A stretch of DNA of 64,000 nt from Weimeria sp002480925 (GTDB lineage: Bacteria; Bacillota; Clostridia; Lachnospirales; Lachnospiraceae). The position numbers and the translations under genes were made by a program. This document shows positions 1-8,416 of the stretch, piece after piece (the first letter of the stretch is position 1; each line of letters opens with the position of its first letter). The stretch spans positions 1-64,000 of the forward strand of contig NZ_JBQHVU010000010.1 in the NCBI RefSeq assembly GCF_052064335.1, written 5' to 3'. The notes beneath the pieces are model-generated. The model was not told the DNA's origin. It saw nothing but the letters and a program-made list of their open reading frames with translations, and did not search any database.

Positions 1-112
1 CCCGTCCATTAAGGACATAAGATCCCTTGTAGACGACGAGGTAGATAGGGCAGAGGTGTAAGCATGGCAACATGTTCAGCTGACTGTCACTAATAGATCG
101 AAGGCTTGATCG
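1..112 (+). rRNA. 23S rRNA, 3' end (partial)
   Basis: The window opens inside a 23S rRNA gene. The GGTAGATAGGGC stretch, the GAGGTGTAAG segment and the terminal ACTAATAGATCGAAGGC block are the conserved domain VI and 3'-end sequences of bacterial 23S rRNA. The mature end is estimated from the last conserved GGCTTGATC. The following 120 bases hold no recognisable 5S rRNA (no CGAACCGGGAAGTTAAGC-like core). Confidence 0.93.
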
Positions 113-233
113 AAGGTTTATTCTGTATGAAGTTTTGAAGGTACTTGTTTACAAGCAGGAGTTAGGAATCAGTAATTTCCAGCAAGGGATAGGCTCACTA
201 AACCCTATTCCAATGCTCTTAGCCCCTTCATAA

Positions 234-307
234 GGCCTGGTGGCTCAGTTGGTTAGAGCGCCGCCCTGTCACGGCGGAGGTCGAGGGTTCGAACCCCTCT
301 CAGGTCG
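234..307 (+). tRNA. tRNA-Asp (GTC)
   Basis: Complete cloverleaf: acceptor arms GGCCTGG/TCAGGTC (with G-T pairs), D arm GGCTCAG, anticodon loop CTGTCAC giving GTC, T loop GGTTCGAAC. The 3' CCA is not encoded. First tRNA of a six-gene cluster downstream of the 23S gene, probably transcribed with it. Confidence 0.97.
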
Positions 308-324
308 TTGTCTTTATGACAAAT

Positions 325-397
325 GGGATCTTAGCTCAGCTGGGAGAGCATCTGCCTTACAAGCAGAGGGTCATAGGTTCGAGCCCTATAGGTCCCA
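325..397 (+). tRNA. tRNA-Val (TAC)
   Basis: Acceptor arms GGGATCT/AGGTCCC, anticodon stem CTGCC with loop CTTACAA giving TAC, T arm AGGTTCGAGCC, discriminator A. CCA is not encoded. Second tRNA in the rRNA-linked cluster. Confidence 0.97.
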
Positions 398-420
398 CTC
401 ATTCAGTGATAACTGAATAA

Positions 421-493
421 GCCGATGTGGCTCAATTGGCAGAGCAGCTGATTTGTAATCAGCAGGTTAACGGTTCGAGTCCGCTCATCGGCT
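421..493 (+). tRNA. tRNA-Thr (TGT)
   Basis: Acceptor arms GCCGATG/CATCGGC, anticodon loop TTTGTAA giving TGT, T loop GGTTCGAGT, discriminator T. A short T run follows the acceptor stem. Confidence 0.97.
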
Positions 494-520
494 TTTTTGT
501 TCTTTTTATAAGGACAAGAT

Positions 521-602
521 GGATGGTTTCCCGAGTGGCCAAAGGGGACAGACTGTAAATCTGCTGCAATTTGCTTCGGTGGTTCGAATCCACCACCATC
601 CA
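521..602 (+). tRNA. tRNA-Tyr (GTA)
   Basis: Acceptor arms GGATGGT/ACCATCC, anticodon loop CTGTAAA giving GTA, and a long variable arm as expected for class II bacterial tRNA-Tyr. Discriminator A, no CCA. Confidence 0.96.
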
Positions 603-615
603 TATTTTTTAATAT

Positions 616-689
<74 letters not shown>

Positions 690-742
690 CTCAGTAAAAG
701 CCCTGGGTTTTATCTGACCTGGTGCTTTTTTTATAGATATTT

Positions 743-815
<73 letters not shown>

Positions 816-830
816 GGAATTGATTAAGGA

Positions 831-860
831 TCCTGGAACAGTATTGTTCTGGGATTTTTT
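831..860 (+). terminator. rho-independent terminator of the rRNA/tRNA operon
   Basis: TCCTGGAACA pairs with TGTTCTGGGA around a four-base loop and is followed by six T. It ends the 23S-tRNA unit. The next 250 bases are AT-rich without a gene; an extended -10 (TG-T-TATACT, 1014-1022) there may start the next gene. Confidence 0.85.
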
Positions 861-1110
861 GTTTTCAGGGGTTAGGGATTAGCGGTTAGGAACTTATACT
901 TATAATATTAAATAAAAATTGAAACTCTTCTAATAAATAAACGCTATAATAACACTTTATCTGTAAAAAATCTCCTGAAATTTGAAACCAAATGGAATAT
1001 TCTCTGGAATTGCTGTTATACTATAGATAGTCTAAAGCAAACAGTGAGAGGCGCACTGGTTGCAGTTGTAGTTATCGCAAAATCAAAAGGGAGAAAGGAG
1101 TGCAGAGCAG

Positions 1111-1578
1111 TTGTTAAGCAGATTCAAACGCATGTCAGCAGTCATACTGTTGACGGTGCTTGCTCTGTCAGCTACTTTCGCGCCGGTTGGAACCAGAGTC
1201 TACGCAGCAGATTACACCAAGACTGAGAAGAGAATTGCTTATTCTCTTGCTAAGTATGTAGTAGATGATCTGAAGCGGCCTAACTCCTTTCAGATACTTA
1301 CTATCGAGAAGGGAAAGATGACAGTCTCTACGAAGGGTTTGAAGGATTATGTTGATTCTCCATACTGGAGGTATGAGTACCGGGTCAAGTATCAGGCAAA
1401 GAATTCCAAGGGTGACTATGGTAAGGGCTGGGTGTATTTTACATCTGACCTGAAAATCTGGCAGCCGGATAAGTACAAGTACTATAAGGCTGTTGATGAT
1501 GATTCAGCGGACACAGTAGATAAGGATATGATCGAAAACGTATCCAGGCTGACGAGCGAGTACTATAAGGACTTATAA
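1111..1578 (+). CDS. small exported protein of unknown function
   Basis: 155 residues. The TTG start at 1111 is chosen because an AAAGGAG ribosome site lies about ten bases upstream; an in-frame ATG at 1132 is the alternative. The N-terminus is a classical signal peptide: basic start, a hydrophobic stretch of about 15 residues (SAVILLTVLALSATFAP), and a VYAA-D cleavage context near residue 34. The mature part of roughly 120 residues is rich in Lys, Tyr and Asp and shows a YRVKYQAKNSKG-type segment that may be a small beta-rich domain. No catalytic motif is seen. It is a single-gene unit between two terminators. Family not recognised; export is inferred from the signal peptide. Confidence 0.75.
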   Translation: MLSRFKRMSAVILLTVLALSATFAPVGTRVYAADYTKTEKRIAYSLAKYVVDDLKRPNSFQILTIEKGKMTVSTKGLKDYVDSPYWRYEYRVKYQAKNSKGDYGKGWVYFTSDLKIWQPDKYKYYKAVDDDSADTVDKDMIENVSRLTSEYYKDL

Positions 1579-1619
1579 TGATAGCAGGGTATCATTAGAC
1601 GAATTAATTCATGAAGGTT

Positions 1620-1651
1620 CCGGCGGGATGATGATCCTGCCGGGCTTTTTT
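1620..1651 (+). terminator. rho-independent terminator
   Basis: Stem CCGGCGGGAT/ATCCTGCCGG with a short loop, followed by GC and TTTTTT; closes the exported-protein unit. Confidence 0.87.
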
Positions 1652-1664
1652 GTTCTAAAAGCTC

Positions 1665-1693
1665 TTGCAAGTTTAGTTGAATCGTATTACAAT
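1665..1693 (+). promoter_or_regulatory. promoter of the ATPase gene
   Basis: TTGCAA, a spacer of exactly 17 bases, then TACAAT: a near-consensus SigA promoter 35 bases before the ATPase start. Confidence 0.75.
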
Positions 1694-1727
1694 AGATAGG
1701 CATTGAAAAAGGAGTTCTTATGGTTTT

Positions 1728-3140
1728 ATGATAGGACGAGAGAGGGAATTAGAGGCCTTAGGAGCCTTCTATGATAATAAAGATACGAATATCCTGACTG
1801 TACTCGGCCGTAGTGGAATGGGAAAGACAACTCTACTCAGGGAGTTTTCAAGAAATAAGCAATGTCTTTATTTTACCGCTTACTCTACCACAGATAAGCA
1901 TCAGAGAGCATTATTTGCCAAGGCAGCCGGAATCCTTGCAGATCCGTCACAGGAAGTGCCGACACTTGAGGAAATCCTGGATAAGGTTACAGAGATGTCA
2001 AGAGAGGGCAGGGTTGTCCTGGTGATTGATCACTATTGTGATTTCGCAAGGACCTCGGACTGCTATAATAAGGTCCTTCATCAGTTTATGTCAGAAAAAT
2101 GGGAAAAGGGTCGGGTAAAGCTTATCCTTTGCGATTCCTCATATCTTCAGATGGAAAAGCTTGTAAGCTCACCGAAATCCATATGGAAGGACATGGAGCT
2201 GATCTCGGTAGAGCTTTCACAGCTGTCTTTTACAGATTCAGCGGAGTTTCTGGGCAGGATAGACCCGTTGGAGTCAGCAGAGATATATGGCATTACCGGA
2301 GGCATCCCGGTGCTTCTTGAGATAGCAAAGCGGGAGTTCGCCAGGGAAGCTGACCACAGAGAGGCGATCTGGAATACGATCGAGAAGATTTTTCTTTCAA
2401 GGTTCTTCGGTTTCAAGGGATCGGCTGAGGCCATACTTGATAAGGAACTTAGGGAAAAGGCTTATTACGACAGGCTTTTATACTCGCTGGCCAATGGATG
2501 CCAGAGAGTAAACCAGCTTTCAGTAAAGCTTGGGAGACCAAAGGACGTAGTAGTTCCCTACCTTTCGACACTTGCCAAGCTTGGACTGGTAAAGAAGGAA
2601 AACCCGGTCACAGAGCCGAATAACAGACGTAAGACCAGGTATTCACTTGTTTCGGATCATGACAGATTCTATTACCAGCTGATAGTAGCCAGATATGACG
2701 AGTACAGCATAGAGGATACAGCCGCGATAAGAGAATATTGTAAGGAGCACAGGGATGAATTCATGAAGCCGGTCTTTACCAGGATCTGCCGCGAATATCT
2801 GATGTGGCAGTCAGATCAGAACAGGCTGCCGTTTATAATAACAAATGTAGGCAACTGGTGGGAAAATGACGAGACCACAGGAAAAAGCATAGATTTCGAT
2901 CTGATGGCAACAGGAGAGGCAGAGGGGAAAAGCGCCTATGCATTTGGAAGGTGCTTCTTCCAGGAAAAAGAGGTCGATATGCTCGATGTAAAGGAGCTTA
3001 TTGATCTTACGAAAAAGATACATAATAAGGTCACAACCTTTTATCTGTTCTTCTCAGTATCAGGATTTGCGGAAAATGTTCGTACTGTTTCTCAAACAAT
3101 CCGCAATATTATGCTGATAGATCTGAAAGATATGATATAA
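1728..3140 (+). CDS. P-loop ATPase with DUF234-type C-terminal domain
   Basis: 470 residues, matching the archaeal-type ATPase (PF01637) plus DUF234 architecture. MIGRERELEAL at the N-terminus is the usual opening. Walker A is GRSGMGKTTL near residue 27 and a Walker B-like strand VVLVIDHY lies near residue 97. The C-terminal 130 residues (from about PVFTRICREYL) correspond to the DUF234 region, which in this family carries a degenerate PD-(D/E)XK nuclease-like fold (ITNVGNWWENDETTGKSIDFDLMA). Likely cytoplasmic. It has its own promoter and may read into the transketolase genes. The cellular role of the family is not established; mobile-element or defence links have been suggested, and nothing here decides it. 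Confidence 0.85.
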   Translation: MIGRERELEALGAFYDNKDTNILTVLGRSGMGKTTLLREFSRNKQCLYFTAYSTTDKHQRALFAKAAGILADPSQEVPTLEEILDKVTEMSREGRVVLVIDHYCDFARTSDCYNKVLHQFMSEKWEKGRVKLILCDSSYLQMEKLVSSPKSIWKDMELISVELSQLSFTDSAEFLGRIDPLESAEIYGITGGIPVLLEIAKREFAREADHREAIWNTIEKIFLSRFFGFKGSAEAILDKELREKAYYDRLLYSLANGCQRVNQLSVKLGRPKDVVVPYLSTLAKLGLVKKENPVTEPNNRRKTRYSLVSDHDRFYYQLIVARYDEYSIEDTAAIREYCKEHRDEFMKPVFTRICREYLMWQSDQNRLPFIITNVGNWWENDETTGKSIDFDLMATGEAEGKSAYAFGRCFFQEKEVDMLDVKELIDLTKKIHNKVTTFYLFFSVSGFAENVRTVSQTIRNIMLIDLKDMI

Positions 3141-3141
3141 T
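3133..3141 (+). promoter_or_regulatory. extended -10 promoter of the transketolase operon
   Basis: TG-A-TATAAT overlaps the stop codon of the ATPase gene. Expected transcription start near 3148 fits the transketolase start at 3173 and excludes the in-frame ATG at 3140. The -35 (TGCTGA) is weak, as is normal for extended -10 promoters. Confidence 0.55.
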
Positions 3142-3172
3142 GACAGAGGTTTTGCATAAGAAAGGAAAAGTA

Positions 3173-4012
3173 ATGACTGACCATGAACTGAGAATCAAGG
3201 CCAACGAGGTGAGAAAGGGCATAATAGAAGGTGTCTACAATGCAGCAAGCGGCCATCCGGGTGGCTCTCTTTCTGCGGCAGATCTGATCACCTATCTGTA
3301 TTTCGAGGAGATGAATATAGATCCGAAGGATCCGGATAAGGAGGACAGGGACAGATTTGTACTCTCCAAAGGACATAATGCACCTGCGCTTTATGCAGCT
3401 CTGGCGCTCAGAGGTTATTTTCCGGTAGAGGACTTAAAGACCTTAAGGCACGTCGGATCATATCTGCAGGGACATCCATGCATGCAGGATACGCCAGGTG
3501 TGGACGCATCGAGCGGATCACTTGGACAGGGGATCTCAGTAGCAGTAGGAATGGCTCTTGCCGCCAGGATGGATAATGCAGCATACAGGGTTTATACCCT
3601 GCTCGGAGACGGAGAGATCCAGGAGGGACAGGTCTGGGAGGCAGCAATGTTTGCCGGCTCAAGGAAGCTTGATGATCTCTGTGTGATAGTGGATAATAAC
3701 GGGCTGCAGATAGATGGAGCGGTCGACGAGGTGAATTCGCCATATCCAATAGCAGAAAAGTTCAAGGCTTTTAACTTTTATACAATAGAGCTTGCCGACG
3801 GCAATGATATGAGTGCCATAAGAGAAGCCTTCAATGAGGCTCGCCAGGTAAAGGGAAAACCGGTAGCGATCATAATGAAGACCATAAAGGGTAAGGGAGT
3901 CTCATACATGGAGAATCAGGCAGGCTGGCATGGGAAGGCCCCTAACCGTGAGCAGTATGAACAGGCAATGGAAGAGCTAACAAAGGCAGGTGAAGCATTA
4001 TGTCAGAAATAA
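3173..4012 (+). CDS. transketolase, N-terminal subunit
   Basis: 279 residues from the ATG at 3173, which follows an AAGAAAGGAAA ribosome site; an upstream in-frame ATG at 3140 has none. This is the thiamine-diphosphate-binding half of a split transketolase of the pentose phosphate pathway. SGHPGGSLSAADLI near the start and the GDGEIQEG...DNNG motif (GDG-x-NN) bind ThDP-Mg. Its stop overlaps the start of the second subunit by 13 bases, so the two are translationally coupled and should be made in equal amounts. Split transketolases are common in anaerobic Firmicutes. Family assignment is secure. Confidence 0.95.
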   Translation: MTDHELRIKANEVRKGIIEGVYNAASGHPGGSLSAADLITYLYFEEMNIDPKDPDKEDRDRFVLSKGHNAPALYAALALRGYFPVEDLKTLRHVGSYLQGHPCMQDTPGVDASSGSLGQGISVAVGMALAARMDNAAYRVYTLLGDGEIQEGQVWEAAMFAGSRKLDDLCVIVDNNGLQIDGAVDEVNSPYPIAEKFKAFNFYTIELADGNDMSAIREAFNEARQVKGKPVAIIMKTIKGKGVSYMENQAGWHGKAPNREQYEQAMEELTKAGEALCQK

Positions 4013-4941
4013 AAAAGATCGCTACAAGACAGAGCTACGGCGAGGAGCTGGTAGAGCTCGGAAAAGAGCATAAGGATCTGGTTGTACTTGATGCTGACCT
4101 TGCTGAAGCCACCAAGACAGCAATTTTCAAAAAGGCATTTCCGGACAGACATATCGACTGCGGGATCCAGGAGGCTGATATGGTAGGCATAGCAGCCGGA
4201 CTAGCTTCGTGTGGTAAGGTGCCATTCTGCTCTACATTCGCAATGTTTGCAGCAGGAAGAGCCTATGAGCAGGTCAGAAATTCGGTAGGATATCCGCATC
4301 TCAATGTAAAGATCGGAGCAACCCATGCCGGAATATCCGTCGGCGAGGATGGAGCAACCCATCAGTGCCTTGAGGATATCGCTCTTATGAGAGTGATACC
4401 AGGCATGGTAGTGATAAATCCGGCAGATGATGTCGAGGCCAGAGCAGCAGTACGTGCAGCCTATCAGTACGAAGGACCGGTATATCTGAGGTTTGGAAGG
4501 CTGGCAGTGCCAGTGATAAACGACAGACCGGATTATCATTTCGAGATCGGAAAGGGCTATGTGGTAGCAGAGGGCTCAGATGTGACGATCTTTGCAACTG
4601 GACTTGAGGTCGATGCAGCAATGACTGCAAGGGAGATCCTTTCAAGGGATGGGATCGACGCAGAGGTAGTAAATATCCATACGATAAAGCCGATTGACAA
4701 GGACCTTATAGTAAAAGAGGCGGAGAAGACGGGAAGGGTAGTGACAGTAGAGGAGCATTCAGTGATCGGAGGCTTCGGATCCGCGGTCTGTGAGGTGCTT
4801 TCGGAGAACAGTCCGCTTCCGGTAAAGAGAATAGGAGTATATGATACATTCGGAGAGTCGGGTCCGGCAGTAGAGCTTCTGCATAAGTACAGACTCGATG
4901 GAGAGGGTATTGCTGAACAGGTAAGAACTTACCTTAAATAA
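4000..4941 (+). CDS. transketolase, C-terminal subunit
   Basis: 313 residues. Contains the pyrimidine-binding and C-terminal transketolase domains. The strand with GIQEADMVGIAAGLA holds the conserved Glu that activates the ThDP aminopyrimidine ring, and THAGISVGEDGATHQ is the conserved substrate-side loop. The last 120 residues (from about GSDVTIFATGLEV) form the C-terminal domain. It partners the preceding subunit to give one active transketolase, moving two-carbon units between ketose and aldose phosphates. Length matches the split-subunit family rather than the 660-residue fused enzyme. Confidence 0.95.
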   Translation: MSEIKKIATRQSYGEELVELGKEHKDLVVLDADLAEATKTAIFKKAFPDRHIDCGIQEADMVGIAAGLASCGKVPFCSTFAMFAAGRAYEQVRNSVGYPHLNVKIGATHAGISVGEDGATHQCLEDIALMRVIPGMVVINPADDVEARAAVRAAYQYEGPVYLRFGRLAVPVINDRPDYHFEIGKGYVVAEGSDVTIFATGLEVDAAMTAREILSRDGIDAEVVNIHTIKPIDKDLIVKEAEKTGRVVTVEEHSVIGGFGSAVCEVLSENSPLPVKRIGVYDTFGESGPAVELLHKYRLDGEGIAEQVRTYLK

Positions 4942-4950
4942 CAGGTGTCT

Positions 4951-7269
4951 ATGAGCAGAAGGAAGAAAAAAAGAAGAAGCAGAGCGTGGGGCTTTCTCTG
5001 GTTTCAGCTGGTCGTACTCGGACTTATCATTGCCGCAGTAGGAGTCTACTACGGCAGCGGATTCGGATCAAAGGTGAGCCGGCTGAAAAATGAGGCCCAG
5101 TATCTCGTGGACAATTCAACAAAGGAAACCTTCCGGACGGATGAAACAGGCGTGGCCTATGACTCGGATGGAAAGGTGATCTCTACTCTGAAGCGTGATA
5201 AGGACGTGAGATATCTGACCTATGATGAGATACCAGTCGAGGTAAGACAGGCCATAGTCTCAATCGAGGACAAGAAGTTTTACGAGCATCACGGAGTGGA
5301 CTTCAAGGCCATAATGAGAGCTGCAGTCTCACTCGTCAAGCACAACGGAGAGATAAAGCAGGGTGGTTCTACTATCACAATGCAGCTTGCCAGAAATGTT
5401 TTCCTGACTCAGAAGCGTACTTGGCAGAGGAAGATAGAGGAGATCTTTATTTCTCTGGCGCTTGAAAAGAAATACTCAAAACATCAGATACTTGAGTTCT
5501 ACCTCAACAATGTATATTTCGGAAACGGATATTATGGTATAGAGGCAGCCTCACAGGGATATTTCAGAAAGGATGCGGTAGATCTGGACACGTCGCAGGT
5601 AGCCTTCCTCTGCGGACTTCCAAATGCTCCGAACAGATATGATCCGAGAAAGAATCTTCCGGCTGCCCTGAAGCGAAGAGACAGGGTTCTTCTGAATATG
5701 AAGGAGGACTCGATACTGAGTCAGTCAGAGTATCAGGATGCGGTCAATGAAGAGATAAAGATCAAGAAGGAAAAGGGCTATTACCATAACTATATGGAGA
5801 CCTTCGTCTATTACTGTGCGACAAGAGCCCTGATGGATACAGACGGCTTCGAGTTCCAGTATGACTTCAGCAGCAAGGCGGAACGAAAGGCATATCAGGC
5901 CAGATATAAGCAGGAGTACCAGAAATGGTACAATAAGCTTTTCACAGGCGGCTACAGGATATATACAAGCCTTGACCGGAAGAAGCAGGATGAGCTCCAG
6001 AAGAGTATAAATGACGGACTCGCAAGCTTCACAGAGAAGTCAGGCAAGAAGATCTACAAGACCCAGGGAGCAGGCGTCTGCATAGACAATCAGACCGGAG
6101 CAGTAGTAGCCATAGTCGGAGGAAGAAGCCAGAATCTGACAGGATATACACTAAACCGAGCTTTCCAGAGCTACAGACAGCCGGGTTCATCTATTAAGCC
6201 GCTCGTTGTTTATACGCCGGCCCTTGAAAACGGATATACACCGAATACTATGGTGGATGATCACAAGTTCGAGGGAGGCCCGTCGAATGCCGGAGACAGC
6301 TATCACGGTAAGATCACTATGCGTGAGGCTGTGGAGAGGTCGCTTAATACAGTGGCCTGGCAGATATTTGACAAGCTGACACCAAAGGTTGGTATCTCAT
6401 ATCTGTACAAGATGGATTTCTCGAATATAGTACAGTCAGATGAGACGCTAGCGGCCAGTCTGGGAGGACTTACAAACGGAGTATCTCCGCTTGAGATGGC
6501 AAAGGCCTACGCCACAATAGAAAATGACGGTGCCTACAGGGATCCTTCCTGTGTGACAAGGATCACTACATCTGACGGGACAAAGGTCTGGGAAAACGAC
6601 CATAAGGAGTCAGTCGTTTACAGCCAGGATTCGGCCAGACAGATGACAGATATACTTCAGGGAGTGTTCACAAGCGGCTGGGGAACCGGACGATCACTCA
6701 AGCTTGGAAATATGCCATGTGCAGGTAAGACAGGAACCACAAATGACTATAAGGATGGATGGTTCTGCGGATATACGCCTTACTATACAACGGCGATATG
6801 GGTAGGAAATGATACACCTGTAAGGATATATGGCCTTCAGGGTGCTTCATATCCGGGACACATATGGCAGAGCTTTATGCTAAAGGTCATAAAAGATGAG
6901 AAGGAGAAGTCGAAGAGCTTCCCTAAGCCTGTAAAGGTGACAGGAGAGATCAGGGAGGATATCTCTGACGATGATGCAGACAAGGCCGAAAAAGAGCTCG
7001 AGGAAAAGAAGAAGCAGGAGGAGCAGCAGAATCAGGCTGCATCGAATAACCAGAATAATACTACAAACACTACCAACGGTACTACCAATGGCACAGACAA
7101 TTCCAATACCGGAAATACGGACAATACCGGCGGGGACAGCGGTAACACCGGAAACAGTGACAATAAGAACAACTCAGGCAACAAAGGCGATGGTTCCACT
7201 GGCGGAGATGAAAGCGGAAGTGACGAGCCTGAAACGCCACCTGTTGATGAGCGTGACGACGATGAATGA
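4951..7269 (+). CDS. class A penicillin-binding protein (PBP1A-like)
   Basis: 772 residues from ATG 4951, behind a weak AGGTG; GTG at 4945 is the alternative. A bifunctional peptidoglycan synthase anchored by one N-terminal helix (about residues 14-36) after a KKKRRSR cluster. The glycosyltransferase (GT51) domain has IEDKKFYEHHGVD (catalytic Glu about 106) and QGGSTITMQLARN. The transpeptidase domain has SSIK (active Ser about 413), ERSLNT, and AGKTGTTND near residue 592. The C-terminal tail of about 100 residues is low-complexity Asn/Thr/Gly then Asp/Glu, probably a disordered wall-spanning linker. It follows the transketolase genes by nine bases and is followed directly by a glucokinase. 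Confidence 0.95.
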   Translation: MSRRKKKRRSRAWGFLWFQLVVLGLIIAAVGVYYGSGFGSKVSRLKNEAQYLVDNSTKETFRTDETGVAYDSDGKVISTLKRDKDVRYLTYDEIPVEVRQAIVSIEDKKFYEHHGVDFKAIMRAAVSLVKHNGEIKQGGSTITMQLARNVFLTQKRTWQRKIEEIFISLALEKKYSKHQILEFYLNNVYFGNGYYGIEAASQGYFRKDAVDLDTSQVAFLCGLPNAPNRYDPRKNLPAALKRRDRVLLNMKEDSILSQSEYQDAVNEEIKIKKEKGYYHNYMETFVYYCATRALMDTDGFEFQYDFSSKAERKAYQARYKQEYQKWYNKLFTGGYRIYTSLDRKKQDELQKSINDGLASFTEKSGKKIYKTQGAGVCIDNQTGAVVAIVGGRSQNLTGYTLNRAFQSYRQPGSSIKPLVVYTPALENGYTPNTMVDDHKFEGGPSNAGDSYHGKITMREAVERSLNTVAWQIFDKLTPKVGISYLYKMDFSNIVQSDETLAASLGGLTNGVSPLEMAKAYATIENDGAYRDPSCVTRITTSDGTKVWENDHKESVVYSQDSARQMTDILQGVFTSGWGTGRSLKLGNMPCAGKTGTTNDYKDGWFCGYTPYYTTAIWVGNDTPVRIYGLQGASYPGHIWQSFMLKVIKDEKEKSKSFPKPVKVTGEIREDISDDDADKAEKELEEKKKQEEQQNQAASNNQNNTTNTTNGTTNGTDNSNTGNTDNTGGDSGNTGNSDNKNNSGNKGDGSTGGDESGSDEPETPPVDERDDDE

Positions 7270-7283
7270 CCGAGGATAAGGAA

Positions 7284-8225
7284 ATGAAAAAGTATGCTGT
7301 AGGCTTTGACCTTGGAGGGACCACCTGCAAGGTAGGATTTTTTGAAACAAGTGGAAAGCTTCTGGAGAAGTGGGAGGTTCCGACAGACAGAAAGGATAAT
7401 GGAGACCACATCATCCCTAATCTTGCCGAGAACATAAAGAGCTATCTGGGAGGAAAGAAGATATCAACAGATGAGATAGAGGGAGCCGGTATTGGAGTAC
7501 CGGGAGCAGTCACACCTGATGGCTATGTGAACAGATGCGTGAATCTGGGATGGAATGACAAGCGTTCAGTAGGCGACCAGATGACTAAACTTTGCGGATT
7601 TCCGGTAAAGGTAGGAAATGATGCAAATGTTGCTGCAATGGGCGAATATTTCATGGGAGCAGGAAAGGGTGCCCAGAGCATGGTCATGGTGACGCTTGGA
7701 ACCGGAATAGGCGGAGGCATCGTGATCGAAAACAAGCTTCTGGTAGGATTTACCGGAGCAGGCGGAGAGATAGGCCATATCCATGTGGATGACGATGAGA
7801 CAGAGGAATGCGGTTGCGGTAATAAGGGATGCATAGAGCAGTATGCATCAGCTACCGGTATAGTCAGGATAGCTCACAGGATGCTTCTTTCCGAGAGCAT
7901 AGACTCACCGCTTCGTACAATGGCACACATTTCTGCGAAGGATGTATTCGATCAGGCAAAGGCTGGAGACCAGCTGGCAAATATGATCGCTGATGAGGTA
8001 GGAAGGAGATTGGGGAAGATGATGGCTATAGTAGCAAACGTAGTCAACCCTGAGGTCTTTATCCTGGGAGGCGGAGTCTCAAGGGCAGGACATATCCTTA
8101 TCGAGAAGATACGTCCATCCTTTAGCGAGTATGCCTTCCATGCCTGCAAGGATACGCGTATTATGCTTGCGACACTAGGGAATGATGCCGGTATCTATGG
8201 AGGAGTTGGACTGGTTCTGAGCTGA
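7284..8225 (+). CDS. ROK-family glucokinase
   Basis: 313 residues from ATG 7284, which has GAGG eight bases upstream; ATG 7266, overlapping the PBP stop as ATGA, is possible. FDLGGTTCKVG near the start is the phosphate-binding loop of the ASKHA fold. GIGVPGAV, NDANVAAMGE and GTGIGGGIV are conserved sugar- and ATP-site strands, and CGCGNKGCIEQYAS carries the ROK zinc ligands. EIGHIHV provides the glucose-binding Glu and zinc His. It phosphorylates free glucose, which in this organism would also come from phosphorolysis of cellobiose by the enzyme at 54-56 kb. No DNA-binding domain, so it is a kinase, not a ROK repressor. Confidence 0.93.
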   Translation: MKKYAVGFDLGGTTCKVGFFETSGKLLEKWEVPTDRKDNGDHIIPNLAENIKSYLGGKKISTDEIEGAGIGVPGAVTPDGYVNRCVNLGWNDKRSVGDQMTKLCGFPVKVGNDANVAAMGEYFMGAGKGAQSMVMVTLGTGIGGGIVIENKLLVGFTGAGGEIGHIHVDDDETEECGCGNKGCIEQYASATGIVRIAHRMLLSESIDSPLRTMAHISAKDVFDQAKAGDQLANMIADEVGRRLGKMMAIVANVVNPEVFILGGGVSRAGHILIEKIRPSFSEYAFHACKDTRIMLATLGNDAGIYGGVGLVLS

Positions 8226-8234
8226 AAATAGTTC

Positions 8235-8263
8235 TTGCAATTACCGGACAGTAGTGATATAAT
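8235..8263 (+). promoter_or_regulatory. promoter of tRNA-Pro
   Basis: TTGCAA, 17-base spacer, TATAAT, with a TG one base before the -10. Transcription would begin about nine bases before the tRNA. Confidence 0.8.
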
Positions 8264-8278
8264 CATACTGTTCGGTTG

Positions 8279-8352
8279 CGATGCGTGGCTCAGCTTGGTA
8301 GAGCGCTGCGTTCGGGACGCAGAGGTCGCTGGTTCAAATCCAGTCGCATCGA
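8279..8352 (+). tRNA. tRNA-Pro (CGG)
   Basis: Acceptor arms CGATGCG/CGCATCG, D arm GGCTCAGCTTGG, anticodon loop TTCGGGA giving CGG, T arm TGGTTCAAATC, discriminator A. Stand-alone tRNA with its own promoter and terminator. Confidence 0.97.
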
Positions 8353-8367
8353 TTTCTATAATCAGGA

Positions 8368-8399
8368 GGCTAAGGGTTATCAGATCCTTAGCCTTTTTT
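8368..8399 (+). terminator. terminator after tRNA-Pro
   Basis: GGCTAAGG pairs with CCTTAGCC and is followed by six T. Confidence 0.87.
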
Positions 8400-8416
8400 A
8401 GCATAAGGAGGGAATA

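Noticed and set aside
1044..1226. 60-codon frame overlapping the first exported protein
   Set aside because: Competes with the frame that has a signal peptide and a well-placed ribosome site.
7032..7435. Minus-strand frames over the PBP tail
   Set aside because: Antisense reading of the low-complexity Asn/Thr/Gly tail; no start signals.
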